Below are positions 47,116 to 56,073 of a stretch of 64,000 nucleotides of DNA, in pieces. This DNA comes from Peptococcus simiae (lineage in GTDB: Bacteria; Bacillota; Peptococcia; Peptococcales; Peptococcaceae). Within the stretch, counting starts at the first letter, position 1; every line of letters begins with the position of its first letter. Where the stretch lies: contig NZ_JBJUVG010000002.1 in assembly GCF_046097595.1 (NCBI RefSeq), forward strand, positions 186,001 to 250,000. The letters are read 5' to 3'. The notes under the pieces were generated by a model that saw only the letters and a list, made by a program, of their open reading frames with translations, was not told where the DNA came from and did no database searches. The translations under genes were made by a program, and so were the position numbers.

Positions 47116-48774
47116 CAAATCCTCCTCATTCCGCACCCGGGTGTATTCCAGTAGTCGGGGTGTCTGCTCGATGACCTCGTTAAAGGCCCCCAGGGCATCT
47201 AGTACCTTGGCCCCCTTGCCCTTCCGTTTGGAATAGGCCCGGACCATATCCCGGGTGTCACTGTAAAAGCCGGAGGCGGACCCACCCATCTGCCGGTATT
47301 CGTTCCACATGTCCCCATTAGAGATAATACTCGTCATGGCCTGGGCATACTCCTTCGGGTACCTGGCATTGGCACTGGAATGGACAAAGCCGGCCTGGAT
47401 GTCCCGAATCCCGTTGTTAATGGCAAAGTAGGGGTTGGCCCCGGTAGTAACCATCTTCATCCCCCCAACAGCCGTTCTCATGAGCTTTAAGGGGTAGGCC
47501 AATTGACCAAAATCTTTTGCCCGGAGAGAGTTTAGGCCATAGGCCAGGTCGTTATTGACTACAAAAGGAACCGCCTCTCCGCCTACCCGGTAGATGAACT
47601 CATTCTTGCCCTTTTCTGTTTGTTCTTTCCCGGCCTCGGTTGACTCCGGGAAAAGCTCAAAGCCGTCTTCCACTCGAGCCTCTTCCATGTTCCCCTTATC
47701 CAGCACCCGGCCCCAGCCCCTCATGTCATAGTCACCTAATGACAGGGCCTTTACCAGGTCCCCATGGAGTTCATTCTTTCTTTCAGCAACGACAATCTCT
47801 GCCACCTTCCGCATCATGTTGTCGCTGTAGTCGGCCACCTCTTCATGAGACCCCTTCGCCTTTTTAAAGTCCCCGGCGTCTGTTAACTTAATGCCACTAC
47901 CGCCACCCTTTTTATTGGTCCGGTAGGTGGGGAAATAGTTGGGATACATCTCCTGCCACTGGTTAAAGGTGTCCTGGCTAATTAAGCCCGTATCCACCGC
48001 CCAGGCCTGCATAAAGGACCGCCACCAGGCGTTTTGCTTATCCACAATATCCACAAATGCCGGGTGGGCCTTTTCAATATTCGCCACCTTCCAGGCGGCC
48101 CGTTCCATGGTGTCTGAAGTTACATCCTTGCCCTCCTGGAGCCGGTCCAGTTGGTGGAGGGCCTGTCTGTAAGCGTTAAATTCGCCCCTTAGTTTCTTGG
48201 GCACCAGGGCATCCATATCGGCCCAGCTTTCCCCTATTACCTGGCCGTTAGCGTCTAGTAAGGCCTTTTCAGCAATATAGTCTATCGTGCCCCCGGCCTG
48301 GCGGACCTGTTGGAGCCGGTCCTCAATCATAACCCGGTCCAATTCCCCGTTCTTGTACTCTTCCGGTAGGGCCTTGGATAATCGCACCAGGGGGCTGGCG
48401 TCATCTACCAGGCGGGCATACAGGCTGGACCGGGCATTGCCCAGCCGGCCAAGCAGATGGTCTCCATCTGAAAAGCCCTTCATTTCAGGGCCATACTTTC
48501 TATATGAACCGACACGTTCCCGGCCCAGGGGGTCTAATCTCAAGGCCTTAAGCCCACTTTCTTTTAAGCCCATTTCCCTGGCTAGCCGGTTCCCCCGCTC
48601 AATAGGCGTTTCCAGGTGCGGGGAAATAGCGTATTGGCCACTTTCGTTATTTTTCCCGTTGACAGCCGGGCTGTCCGGTGGTATAGTATTGTCAATGAAA
48701 GGGTCCTCTTTCCGGGGGTCTTGGGGGGTGCTTGCACCTTGCCCTTTGGGGTTGGATACACTATCCAGCTTCAC
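47110..48774 (-). CDS. Phage/mobile-element large polyvalent protein fragment (LPD38-like)
   Basis: 554 aa. The C-terminal part (MRTAVGGMKMVTTGANPYFAINN followed by GIRDIQAGFVHS, and EVIEQTPRLLEYTRVRNE) resembles the region of giant phage polyvalent proteins classed as LPD38; the family name is from memory. Such proteins normally continue well past this point, so the C-terminus looks cut off at NEEDLL. GTG 48774 overlaps the preceding stop as GTGA, with only a weak GGAG close by, so the two frames may once have been one polyprotein. Internal helical regions have no catalytic motif I recognise. Confidence 0.6.
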   Translation of the reverse strand: MKLDSVSNPKGQGASTPQDPRKEDPFIDNTIPPDSPAVNGKNNESGQYAISPHLETPIERGNRLAREMGLKESGLKALRLDPLGRERVGSYRKYGPEMKGFSDGDHLLGRLGNARSSLYARLVDDASPLVRLSKALPEEYKNGELDRVMIEDRLQQVRQAGGTIDYIAEKALLDANGQVIGESWADMDALVPKKLRGEFNAYRQALHQLDRLQEGKDVTSDTMERAAWKVANIEKAHPAFVDIVDKQNAWWRSFMQAWAVDTGLISQDTFNQWQEMYPNYFPTYRTNKKGGGSGIKLTDAGDFKKAKGSHEEVADYSDNMMRKVAEIVVAERKNELHGDLVKALSLGDYDMRGWGRVLDKGNMEEARVEDGFELFPESTEAGKEQTEKGKNEFIYRVGGEAVPFVVNNDLAYGLNSLRAKDFGQLAYPLKLMRTAVGGMKMVTTGANPYFAINNGIRDIQAGFVHSSANARYPKEYAQAMTSIISNGDMWNEYRQMGGSASGFYSDTRDMVRAYSKRKGKGAKVLDALGAFNEVIEQTPRLLEYTRVRNEEDLL

Positions 48775-50282
48775 TTCTCCGGAAATTGAGGGCTCTTTTT
48801 TTCTGTTTCTATATGGATTCCAGAAACATTGAGGGCGCTTTCCCGCTCTTTTGTGAGTGTGTCGCTGTTTATGTTAAAGCGCTTCATGCTCGGTATAGCA
48901 TATAAGGTGTTAATGCCGTCCTTGTTGGTGGCTACCTTGGCCTTGCATATAAACGTTTCTCCGTTGCCGTCCATAAATAAGAACATTGGTGCGTCAAAAC
49001 CCTTAGCCGCCATTTCGGGGTGTCTGGTTGAAGGCTCTGTTTTTGGCATAGTCTTTAACGTCATGGACACCTCTTCAATGTTAAGGGCCATATCCAGGTA
49101 GCTCAACCCTCTATTGCGAACGGTTTTTTCTTCTTTGAATTGTCTGCCGTAAGTGAGTTCATCGGCTAAATCGTAACGCTCGGTCGGGTACTCCGTAACC
49201 ATTTTTCGTTGGTCAGCACCGGTTAGGGTTTTGCCTGCCAACCGGCTTTTCAGATGGCCTTTAACGCCCCCTCTCATCTGGTAAAAATTATCTTCCTGGG
49301 ATAAGTTTTCATCAAACCCAAACTCATACAAGTCTGCCTCAGAATAGACCAGGGGCACTACTTTTTGCCCATCTTCCGTTTTAACCGGTACATAGTCAAT
49401 GGCAAATTGCCCCTGCCCCCTACCGGCCAGGTTGTTGTTCAAAGCCTCCACAAAGACCTGCTGGGCCTTTCTGTAGCACTTGTATTGGGCCTGGGCCACC
49501 TTGTCTTTCCGCAAGGATACGGAGTTAATAATCGTTTCCAGGGCGTCTTTAATCCACTGGAGCATCCGTTCAAAGACTCCCGGCTCCTGGGTCAGTAGTC
49601 GTTGGGCGGTTGCCGGGTCACTCATGGCCTGTTCCATGAACTCTGCTACAATTTCTTTTTGGGCCCCGGCGGCATCCAGGGTCACCCCACCGGCGGCATA
49701 CTCCTGCACCTTCCGGTCCACCAGACCGGCAAAGTCCATGCCGCCATAGTCGGCACTCATGGCCTCCACCGCCATGTCCGCCAGTCGGTTATATTCTGGG
49801 GTCCCCTCCATGGCGTGGGTCAGTTCATGGGTTAGAATACTGGTAACAGCATATTCCGGGTTCCCTTCAAACAGTTCTTCGTTTAAGTAGACCGTCTTTC
49901 CCTGTAATAAGCCCTTGGCCGGCCCCATCTCGTTGCTAATCCGAATGTCCAGCCCGCTCCGCTTGCTTACATCATTCAAGAACTGTTGCATCCCGGGCCC
50001 CATAAAAGATACATCTTCCGTCACCGCCTCCGGGGCGGCTTTTTCTTGCCCAAAATTAGGTCTAATCGGCGGGTTAAGCAACCGGGCATCATCTACCGCC
50101 AGGCTCGCCTGCCCCCCTGCCAGCTTCGGTTGGGCTATATTTAGGCTCGGCAAACCGGGCCCCCCACCATTTAGGTTGAAGGCCCTCTCCCTTGCCGGTT
50201 CAGGCAACGCTGTATTCATAGCCGGGTGAGCCGGAGCACCGACACAGAACCTTAGCCCTGTTTGTTGACCCGGGATCACCAT
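48771..50282 (-). CDS. Phage-type protein with HExxH metallopeptidase-like domain (truncated N-terminus likely)
   Basis: About 503 aa in the open frame. Residues about 150-165 contain HELTHAMEG (HExxH) with a later EIVAEFMEQ, a zincin-like pattern often found in phage or ICE polyvalent proteins. The C-terminal part (LSYLDMALNIEEVSMTLKTM, then FLFMDGNGETFICKAKV) may be a small catalytic or toxin-like domain, which I cannot name with confidence. The N-terminus is Pro/Ala-rich without a good start or RBS, and no upstream partner exists, so the gene appears to be the tail of a larger lost one. Confidence 0.6.
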   Translation of the reverse strand: MVIPGQQTGLRFCVGAPAHPAMNTALPEPARERAFNLNGGGPGLPSLNIAQPKLAGGQASLAVDDARLLNPPIRPNFGQEKAAPEAVTEDVSFMGPGMQQFLNDVSKRSGLDIRISNEMGPAKGLLQGKTVYLNEELFEGNPEYAVTSILTHELTHAMEGTPEYNRLADMAVEAMSADYGGMDFAGLVDRKVQEYAAGGVTLDAAGAQKEIVAEFMEQAMSDPATAQRLLTQEPGVFERMLQWIKDALETIINSVSLRKDKVAQAQYKCYRKAQQVFVEALNNNLAGRGQGQFAIDYVPVKTEDGQKVVPLVYSEADLYEFGFDENLSQEDNFYQMRGGVKGHLKSRLAGKTLTGADQRKMVTEYPTERYDLADELTYGRQFKEEKTVRNRGLSYLDMALNIEEVSMTLKTMPKTEPSTRHPEMAAKGFDAPMFLFMDGNGETFICKAKVATNKDGINTLYAIPSMKRFNINSDTLTKERESALNVSGIHIETEKKSPQFPEK

Positions 50283-50666
50283 TTGGCAGCCGATAAAAAA
50301 GCATTTATTGGTGCTTGCTCTATTAGCGATTAAACACTGTAAGAGCAGGATTTTCTTTTTAGATCTGGTACCGCTCTGCAGGGATCAGGTGGATTTTATA
50401 CCCGCTACTAAAGAAAATGCCCCGTTATCTCTTGTTCCAAATTTTTGGGAGAGCTTTCTTATCCTCTAGGCAGATAGCCTGCTAACCTTGCTCTCCCCCT
50501 CTTAAATATATAAGCCGGTTGCCCTATAAAGAAAAGAACTGGTTCCTAAAATTCTTCGGAACCAGTTCTTTTGATAATGAAGAGTCTTCTATCTATCCAC
50601 CCTCATTGGAACGTCTAGCAGAAGATAGAACAGTTTATCTAAATTTCAACACTGAAAATAACTATA
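50283..50666. other. Gene-free gap right of the phage remnant
   Basis: No convincing gene. It holds a strong perfect hairpin at 50532-50572 (15-bp arms AAAAGAACTGGTTCC and GGAACCAGTTCTTTT) that can terminate transcripts in either direction. It is probably the right-hand edge of the decayed element. A frame at 50519-50713 opens with TTG inside this hairpin region and is not believed. Confidence 0.6.
50532..50572. terminator. Bidirectional terminator
   Basis: 15-bp perfect arms with A-run and T-run flanks; ends the 50667-51593 gene on the minus strand. Confidence 0.85.
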
Positions 50667-51593
50667 TCATAATGCTTGAGGGGTGTAAGCATCTAAAACT
50701 TTCCCACTTTTAGAAAGTAATCGAAGTCGAGCTATCATCATATCACTGTCATAGTCCGGCACTGTTCCGTTATAAATAGCGCGTCCATATCCTTTAGCGC
50801 AAGCATCACAGTACAGGTCTAATACTTTTTCAGTATCAACCAAAGCCTCTTTAAGTTCCGGATTGGCTACACTATATGCAGCTTCACTAATAGCTGGCCA
50901 ATAGCCCAAATTAAGCAAATACCCTTCTGAGAGAATTCGGAAACCTTCAGCTCTATCTTCTATCGGCTGTTGCATGACAAATTCAAAAAAATCCATTCGT
51001 TTGTCTTCATTCTCCCAAAAAGCATAATATTCATTCAGCGCACGCCCAAGTAAACGGCTATCCTCAGCACTCAAGCGCGCAGGAGTTCCTCCTTCCAAAA
51101 CGGATGTATATTTTTCATCTACTTGTCCAGTTCCGCTCGTAACAATACGGACAATACCATTCTCATAATCTACATTGGCTCCGAGGGATTCCGCGATAAA
51201 ACGCAAAGGAACCATAGTTCGGCTATCAGATAAATAAGGTGGTGCGTCTAAATAAAGGTTACTCTCTTTTTTACTACCTGTACTCTCGTCAACAACATAG
51301 GCAACTGGCCATCCTTGTCCAGTTGTCATGTCCATAGTCAAGCCAATAGTCCGCTTATTTTTATGGGCCCAAATATTCGCAGACCTCTTATCTTGGCTCA
51401 GTTCAAAGTCCACCCGGGCATTTAGCCCTTCAAATATAGCCCGCATGGGCACCATGGTCCGGCCGGACATAATTTGAGGAGGTACATCTGACTGTAGAGG
51501 TTTGCCGTCAATAAAGACATCAATTGCCTGGGCCGGCGTTGCCCCGAATAGTAGAGCCAGAGGTAATGCCAAAGCCAACAACCACTTTTTCAT
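50667..51593 (-). CDS. Secreted protein with copper-amine-oxidase-type stalk domain, unknown C-terminus
   Basis: 308 aa. Signal peptide to about residue 23 (AQA-ID). Two VPMRAIFEGL / VPLRFIAESLG motifs (about residues 48 and 130) mark a CuAmine_oxidN1 domain, as in the glucosaminidase at 25.9 kb. The C-terminal 150 residues are acidic and helical, with Cys pair CDACAKG, and match nothing I recognise. ATG 51593 follows AGGAGAGATG. Stands alone after a TGC-TATACT promoter. Probably a wall-associated protein. Confidence 0.75.
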   Translation of the reverse strand: MKKWLLALALPLALLFGATPAQAIDVFIDGKPLQSDVPPQIMSGRTMVPMRAIFEGLNARVDFELSQDKRSANIWAHKNKRTIGLTMDMTTGQGWPVAYVVDESTGSKKESNLYLDAPPYLSDSRTMVPLRFIAESLGANVDYENGIVRIVTSGTGQVDEKYTSVLEGGTPARLSAEDSRLLGRALNEYYAFWENEDKRMDFFEFVMQQPIEDRAEGFRILSEGYLLNLGYWPAISEAAYSVANPELKEALVDTEKVLDLYCDACAKGYGRAIYNGTVPDYDSDMMIARLRLLSKSGKVLDAYTPQAL

Positions 51594-51625
51594 GATACAT
51601 CTCTCCTTTTTATATGAATAAATCC

Positions 51626-51631
51626 AGTATA
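51626..51631 (-). promoter_or_regulatory. Extended -10 promoter of the 50667-51593 gene
   Basis: Minus-strand TGC-TATACT; the -35 (TACTAA) is weak. Confidence 0.5.
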
Positions 51632-51670
51632 GCATGTTCCTCCTCTAGTTAGTAGTGAAGTCCCAGTAAT

Positions 51671-51709
51671 AAAAAAAGCGGTTTCTGAGAAAACTCAGAA
51701 ACCGCTTTT
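51671..51709 (-). terminator. Terminator of tRNA-Cys
   Basis: Perfect 12-bp core stem GCGGTTTCTGAG/CTCAGAAACCGC (51678-51689, 51694-51705) extended by A and T runs. On the minus strand it ends in seven T. Confidence 0.92.
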
Positions 51710-51713
51710 ATGC

Positions 51714-51784
51714 AGGCGACACCCAGATTCGAACTGGGGGTAAAGGATTTGCAGTCCTCTGCCTTACCACTTGGCCATGTCGCC
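51714..51784 (-). tRNA. tRNA-Cys (anticodon GCA)
   Basis: 71 nt, acceptor GGCGAC/GTCGCC with discriminator T, anticodon loop containing TGCAA (anticodon GCA), T-arm CAGTTCGAATCTG. CCA is not encoded. Own promoter and terminator. Confidence 0.96.
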
Positions 51785-51807
51785 AAATTTACTGTGACAA
51801 CAAATTT

Positions 51808-51836
51808 ATTATATCCATTCTTGACCTCTAAGTCAA
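51808..51836 (-). promoter_or_regulatory. Promoter of tRNA-Cys
   Basis: -35 TTGACT (51831-51836), 17-base spacer, -10 TATAAT (51808-51813) on the minus strand. Confidence 0.9.
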
Positions 51837-51940
51837 GAGAAAATGTCCTTCAACTTTTTGTCAAAGGTGACCGCTCTCCATAAAGATCAGTTTAAAGGCA
51901 CTGCGGTAAGTGATATACCCTTCTTCCCTTGTGCAAAAAC

Positions 51941-51971
51941 AAAAAAAGCCAGTGACTAAGGTCACTGGCTT
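51941..51971 (-). terminator. Terminator of the ferritin gene
   Basis: 11-bp stem AAGCCAGTGAC/GTCACTGGCTT with a 4-base loop, then seven T on the minus strand. Confidence 0.9.
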
Positions 51972-51981
51972 AAAGGAAAGA

Positions 51982-52494
51982 TTATTCGTTAATGGTCGGC
52001 TCAACATAGGTTCTGCCGGCTAGGTCTTGGTTCATTTCCCAGAGGGCATGTTTATCTTCACCAAAGATTTCATAGCGGTCGATTAAATCTTGAGCACTGA
52101 CTTCTTCTTCATATTGTTCACGAACAAACCAGTCTAAAATTTGGCGGGTCCGATAATCATTTTCTTCATCAGCCAGCTTATAGAGCTTATTGATGGAAGC
52201 GGTGATTTCCTTTTCATGGGCTAGGGAACCGTCAAGGGGTTCTTTGTAGTCATTATAAACTTTACCGGGTTTGTCAATGGCTTCCAGTTCAACCTTGCAG
52301 CTATGGTCAAGCAGGTAGTTAACGAAAATCATCCCATGGGCGACTTCTTCTTTTGCTTGAACGGTAAACCAGTTTCTGAAGCCATCTAAGGATTCATCAG
52401 CATAGTAGTTGGCCATTTCAAGATAGAGGTAGGCAGAGAAAAATTCTTTATTGATTTGTTCATTAATCGCTTTTGCCATTTTTTCACTTAACAT
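51982..52494 (-). CDS. Ferritin (bacterial FTN type)
   Basis: 170-aa four-helix iron-storage protein. Ferroxidase ligands are visible as Glu in NKEFFSAYLYLEMA, ExxH in AKEEVAHG, and later EQYEEEVSAQDL. It oxidises and stores iron in a 24-mer shell. ATG 52494 follows AGAAGGAGATAA; upstream in-frame residues are dropped. Own promoter with -35 TTGAAA and -10 TATAGA, and own terminator. Confidence 0.95.
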   Translation of the reverse strand: MLSEKMAKAINEQINKEFFSAYLYLEMANYYADESLDGFRNWFTVQAKEEVAHGMIFVNYLLDHSCKVELEAIDKPGKVYNDYKEPLDGSLAHEKEITASINKLYKLADEENDYRTRQILDWFVREQYEEEVSAQDLIDRYEIFGEDKHALWEMNQDLAGRTYVEPTINE

Positions 52495-52542
52495 ACTATT
52501 ATCTCCTTCTAACAATCCACCGGTTAATCACGTTTGCTACTG

Positions 52543-52570
52543 TCTATATACCCAACCGCCTTCATTTCAA
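52543..52570 (-). promoter_or_regulatory. Promoter of the ferritin gene
   Basis: Minus-strand -35 TTGAAA (52565-52570), 16-base spacer, -10 TATAGA (52543-52548); no clear Fur box recognised. Confidence 0.6.
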
Positions 52571-52571
52571 A

Positions 52572-52605
52572 CAAAAAGTCGGCAGATCCTAGGATTCTGC
52601 CGACT
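52572..52605 (-). terminator. Terminator of the two-component operon, overlapping the kinase stop
   Basis: Stem AGTCGGCAGA/TCTGCCGACT (52577-52586, 52596-52605) followed by TTTTTG; its left arm includes the last codons of the kinase gene. Confidence 0.88.
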
Positions 52606-54034
52606 CAGTACCTTCAGTTAAATGAAGCATTTGCTCTTCCAGTTGGCGGTCAGCAACGGGTAAAACAACGGATACCTTGGTGCCGACGCCACGGATACTA
52701 TCGATATACAGGGTCCCCTTATGCAATTCTACGATCTCATTGGCGATGGATAGGCCCAAGCCGGTACCGGCCTGCTTGGTAGACCCCTTGTAGAATTTTT
52801 CCTTGACCCGCACCAGCTCGTCTGACCCCATACCGGGGCCGTTGTCTTCAATAGTAATAACGACCTGGTCATCCAGCATATGGGACTGGATAATGATTTC
52901 AGCATTGGCCCGGCCTTTAACAAATTTAAAGCTATTATCGATAATGTTGATAAGGACCTGGCGGAGCCTATCTTCATCAGCTAAAATCATAGGCTCTTGG
53001 CTGTCTAGATGAAGACGGATGACGACTTCTTCCTGACTGGCCCGGGCTGCGAACTGGTGGTAAATACCCTTGAGCAGGTCATCTAGCCAGAGGGTATCGA
53101 TATTCAGCTCGATGCGGTGGGATTGTAATTTAGAAAAATCCAGGAGGTCATTAACCAAGTGAATCAGGCGGTTGGTCTCCCGGTCAATAATCCCTATGCC
53201 CAGCCGGACGGTTTCGTCATCTTTAATATTGTCATCGATGGTTTCCGCCCAACCTTTTATCGATGTGAGCGGCGTCCGCAATTCGTGAGAGATACTGGAG
53301 ATAAAGTCTGTTTTGGCCTGGTTACTGCGGCGGATTTCATCGGTCATTTTGTTGAAGACATTGGCCAGCTGGCCGATTTCATCGTGGTAATACCGCCTGG
53401 CCTTAACGGTCAGATTACCGGCAGCCACCTCTCGGGTGACCCGAATCAGGTCCTTGATGGGGACTAGAATACGGTGGCTCATCATATAACCCAGCAAGGC
53501 CGCCACTAAAAGAATGATAAGGCCAATAATCAGGGCCATGACGGCATTGCTCCGCATAACAGAATGGGCCGGCGACATGGAACTGACGTAACGCAAGACG
53601 CCAATGACCTGGTCCCGGTCTTTGAGGGGAACCGATACGGACATGATTGGTTCATTGGTCTTGGTTCTGCCCCGCCAGATGGCGGTATCCCCGGCTAGGG
53701 CTTCGTCATAGTCCTTGCCCAGGGTGATATGGCTGGACCGGTTGCCTGTATTATCTACGATAAACTGGCGATCTTGACCATATACCTCAACGAGGGCATT
53801 TTCGTCGACCTTCATGTTTTCATAGATAAAGGCGGCTTTGTCATCGATGGTGCCTGAGGGGGCATACTTATCATACATGGTAGCACTGGCTTCAGCGTGA
53901 TTGATGAGGGTCTGGCTCATCCCGGATACATAATACTGGTAGATGGCCATGCCAAAGAGGCTTTCCATGATTAGGACGGTGATAAGGCTAATCAGAACAT
54001 AGCTGTAGGTCAGCTTGCGCCCGATACTTGGCAC
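52589..54034 (-). CDS. Membrane sensor histidine kinase
   Basis: 481 aa. Two membrane helices (about residues 10-36 and 163-186) enclose an extracellular sensor domain of about 125 residues. A HAMP domain follows (ILVPIKDLIRVTREVAAGN), then the H-box SHELRTPLTSIKG with phospho-His near 249, N-box NIIDNSFKF, and G-boxes EDNGPGMG and GTGLGLSIA. It pairs with the regulator two bases upstream. Start GTG 54034. The signal is unknown. Confidence 0.95.
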   Translation of the reverse strand: MPSIGRKLTYSYVLISLITVLIMESLFGMAIYQYYVSGMSQTLINHAEASATMYDKYAPSGTIDDKAAFIYENMKVDENALVEVYGQDRQFIVDNTGNRSSHITLGKDYDEALAGDTAIWRGRTKTNEPIMSVSVPLKDRDQVIGVLRYVSSMSPAHSVMRSNAVMALIIGLIILLVAALLGYMMSHRILVPIKDLIRVTREVAAGNLTVKARRYYHDEIGQLANVFNKMTDEIRRSNQAKTDFISSISHELRTPLTSIKGWAETIDDNIKDDETVRLGIGIIDRETNRLIHLVNDLLDFSKLQSHRIELNIDTLWLDDLLKGIYHQFAARASQEEVVIRLHLDSQEPMILADEDRLRQVLINIIDNSFKFVKGRANAEIIIQSHMLDDQVVITIEDNGPGMGSDELVRVKEKFYKGSTKQAGTGLGLSIANEIVELHKGTLYIDSIRGVGTKVSVVLPVADRQLEEQMLHLTEGTESAES

Positions 54035-54036
54035 AA

Positions 54037-54735
54037 TTAATCACCGCCCCACCAGCGATACCCATAGCCCCACACCTTTTCAATAAATTTGGGATCTGAC
54101 GGGTCATCTTCTATTTTTTGGCGGATCCGGCGGATATTAACATCCACGATTTTAAAATCCCCCACATAATTATAACCCCACACATTATTTAAAATTTCAT
54201 CCCTGTGGATGGCTTTATTGGCATTTTCCATAAAGTACTTGACCAGAGAAAATTCTATAGGGGTTAATTCGATTTCTTCACCATTTTTGGTAAAGCGACG
54301 CTCATCTACCACCAGGCGGAAGATACCTGACTGGAGGTCGTTCTCATCCTCTTGGATATCTTCCACTTGGATAGATAAGCGGCGCAGCAGGGAGTTAATC
54401 CGGGCCAGGAGCTCTTTGGGACTAAAGGGCTTGACGATATAGTCATCTGCCCCGGCCTCCAGCCCTTCTATTTTATTGTCTTCTTGGCCTTTGGCGGTCA
54501 GAATGATGATACCCAGCTGGGGAAAGGCTTCCCGGGCCTGCCGGCAGACTTCAAAGCCATTCATCCCCGGCAGCATAACGTCTAACAGGATGACGTCAAT
54601 GCTGTCATCCAGTAAGTTAATGGCCTCTTCCCCACTACCGGCTTCAATTACATCAAAATTATTTCTCTTCAGGTTGACTTTTATAAAGCCGCGAATGGCT
54701 TCTTCGTCTTCTACTACCAGTATTTTTGTTGCCAT
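54037..54735 (-). CDS. OmpR-family response regulator
   Basis: 232 aa. Receiver domain with acidic pocket VVEDEEA, phospho-Asp D52 in LLDVMLPG and Lys in VKPFSPKELLAR; C-terminal winged helix with ELTPIEFSLVKYF and IRRIRQKIEDDP. It would be activated by the adjacent kinase. ATG 54735 follows AAGGAGGCCGGTAAA and one base after the lipoprotein stop. Targets unknown. Confidence 0.96.
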   Translation of the reverse strand: MATKILVVEDEEAIRGFIKVNLKRNNFDVIEAGSGEEAINLLDDSIDVILLDVMLPGMNGFEVCRQAREAFPQLGIIILTAKGQEDNKIEGLEAGADDYIVKPFSPKELLARINSLLRRLSIQVEDIQEDENDLQSGIFRLVVDERRFTKNGEEIELTPIEFSLVKYFMENANKAIHRDEILNNVWGYNYVGDFKIVDVNIRRIRQKIEDDPSDPKFIEKVWGYGYRWWGGD

Positions 54736-54736
54736 T

Positions 54737-56050
54737 TTACCGGCCTCCTTCAATACGGAATGCTTCTGCAATATCGGCAGTTGTAATTTTAGTGGAACCA
54801 AAGCTGTCCTTACCCAGTTTGGCCAGGTAGACCCGTTGGTTGGATGGGGAGGCCCCTAAGAAAGTATATTCTTCTTTTAAGGCCTTGAGGTTGGTTTCCT
54901 TGTCCACTTCCCGGGTGATGATGGTCACCGAGGGTTCGCCGGTATTATTGTCTTTATCGTAAAGTTTAAGTTGGTTGTTACCGCTCTGCGGGACATATTG
55001 ATACTGCAAGCTACCCAGCCAGCTGGTGGGGACGATAAAGCGATAGCCGTCAGCCTTGTTATCGATATAGGCCTGGATGGGATTTAACCCGGCTGCCCCA
55101 TCCCAGCTGCTCCAAATCTGCAGAAATTCGCGCGGTTCCATCTTAGATGCGTCAGTCGGTGGACGAACAGAGAGCACGTCCAGGACGCCGTCATCGTTAA
55201 TATCACGAATCATTCCATCCGGCTGTTCGGCCAGGGCATTAACATAGAGGACTTCTCGCCGTAATTGTTCACGGAAGGCCCCGTCTTGGTAGCGCAGGAG
55301 GACGATATTTAAACTGTTAAAGTCTGTACTCAGGGCCAGGTAGAGACCTGATTCCTCTAGTGATATGGCCCCATACCGCATCCCTTGGCAGAAACCGTCA
55401 TACTGGCGGCGGAAGGTCCGACGCAGGTGTCCATCAGCCCAGTCGTACATATTTAAGTCGGTGGTTGGCGTTTCTGAGCTGGCATCAGTCAGGGCTGTAA
55501 TGAGGGTCATGTGGTCATTATTTTGAAGCGATGCAAAAGCCAGGTGGGTGTAGTTGATTTGGTCCACAAGAGCAAGGCCCTTCTTCTGGTCTGCGCCAAA
55601 AATATAAAGGGTATTATAAGCCCCGCTATCGATGCCGACAAAGAGCTCATCCTTACCGTCACCGTTAATGTCTAATTTTTTAAAATAAGAAACGGCCCTG
55701 CCTGAAAGCCGCTTTTGTTCCCAGACAATCCACTGGCCATCTTTTTGTTTTTGCAGGATATTAACCCCGGTTTGATAGCCGTTATTTTTAGCCCAAAAGA
55801 CAATTTTTTCATCAATGCCGTCATCCGTTAAATCAAGGTTAATATAGGGTGCAGGATTATCCATCTTGGCCGGTACGACCAGGTGTTCATCATCTGCCAG
55901 TAAAGACATGATTATTTTACGTTCTTTCAACTGAGCGGTATCACTCACCGGTGCTGTAATCAAATTTTCCGGCTCAGCCAAAACCAGGGAGCAGCCGGCC
56001 AAAAAAGCCAGGGTAGTCATTAAGCAGAGCACCTGGATTATTTTTTTCAT
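54737..56050 (-). CDS. Lipoprotein with FG-GAP-like Asp-rich repeats, co-transcribed with the two-component system
   Basis: 437 aa. Lipobox FLAGC gives Cys20. Three acidic calcium-type loops are seen: DLTDDGIDE, DINGDGKDE and DINDDGVLD, as in VCBS/FG-GAP-type beta-propeller proteins; the exact fold is not certain. It would be anchored outside the membrane. ATG 56050 lies seven bases after AGAAGGAG. It is the first gene of a unit with the response regulator and kinase, so it may bind a ligand or modulate the kinase; this is inference. Confidence 0.75.
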   Translation of the reverse strand: MKKIIQVLCLMTTLAFLAGCSLVLAEPENLITAPVSDTAQLKERKIIMSLLADDEHLVVPAKMDNPAPYINLDLTDDGIDEKIVFWAKNNGYQTGVNILQKQKDGQWIVWEQKRLSGRAVSYFKKLDINGDGKDELFVGIDSGAYNTLYIFGADQKKGLALVDQINYTHLAFASLQNNDHMTLITALTDASSETPTTDLNMYDWADGHLRRTFRRQYDGFCQGMRYGAISLEESGLYLALSTDFNSLNIVLLRYQDGAFREQLRREVLYVNALAEQPDGMIRDINDDGVLDVLSVRPPTDASKMEPREFLQIWSSWDGAAGLNPIQAYIDNKADGYRFIVPTSWLGSLQYQYVPQSGNNQLKLYDKDNNTGEPSVTIITREVDKETNLKALKEEYTFLGASPSNQRVYLAKLGKDSFGSTKITTADIAEAFRIEGGR

Positions 56051-56073
56051 AGGCATTCTCCTTCTTTGAGGCT

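Noticed and set aside
46645..50520. Attachment-site repeat of the tRNA-Leu 3' end
   Set aside because: I looked for a second copy of the T-arm/acceptor sequence at the right side of the phage remnant and saw none, so no att site is claimed.
50519..50713. 64-aa plus-strand frame at the right of the phage remnant
   Set aside because: It opens with TTG without RBS, runs through a terminator hairpin and into the end of a real gene.
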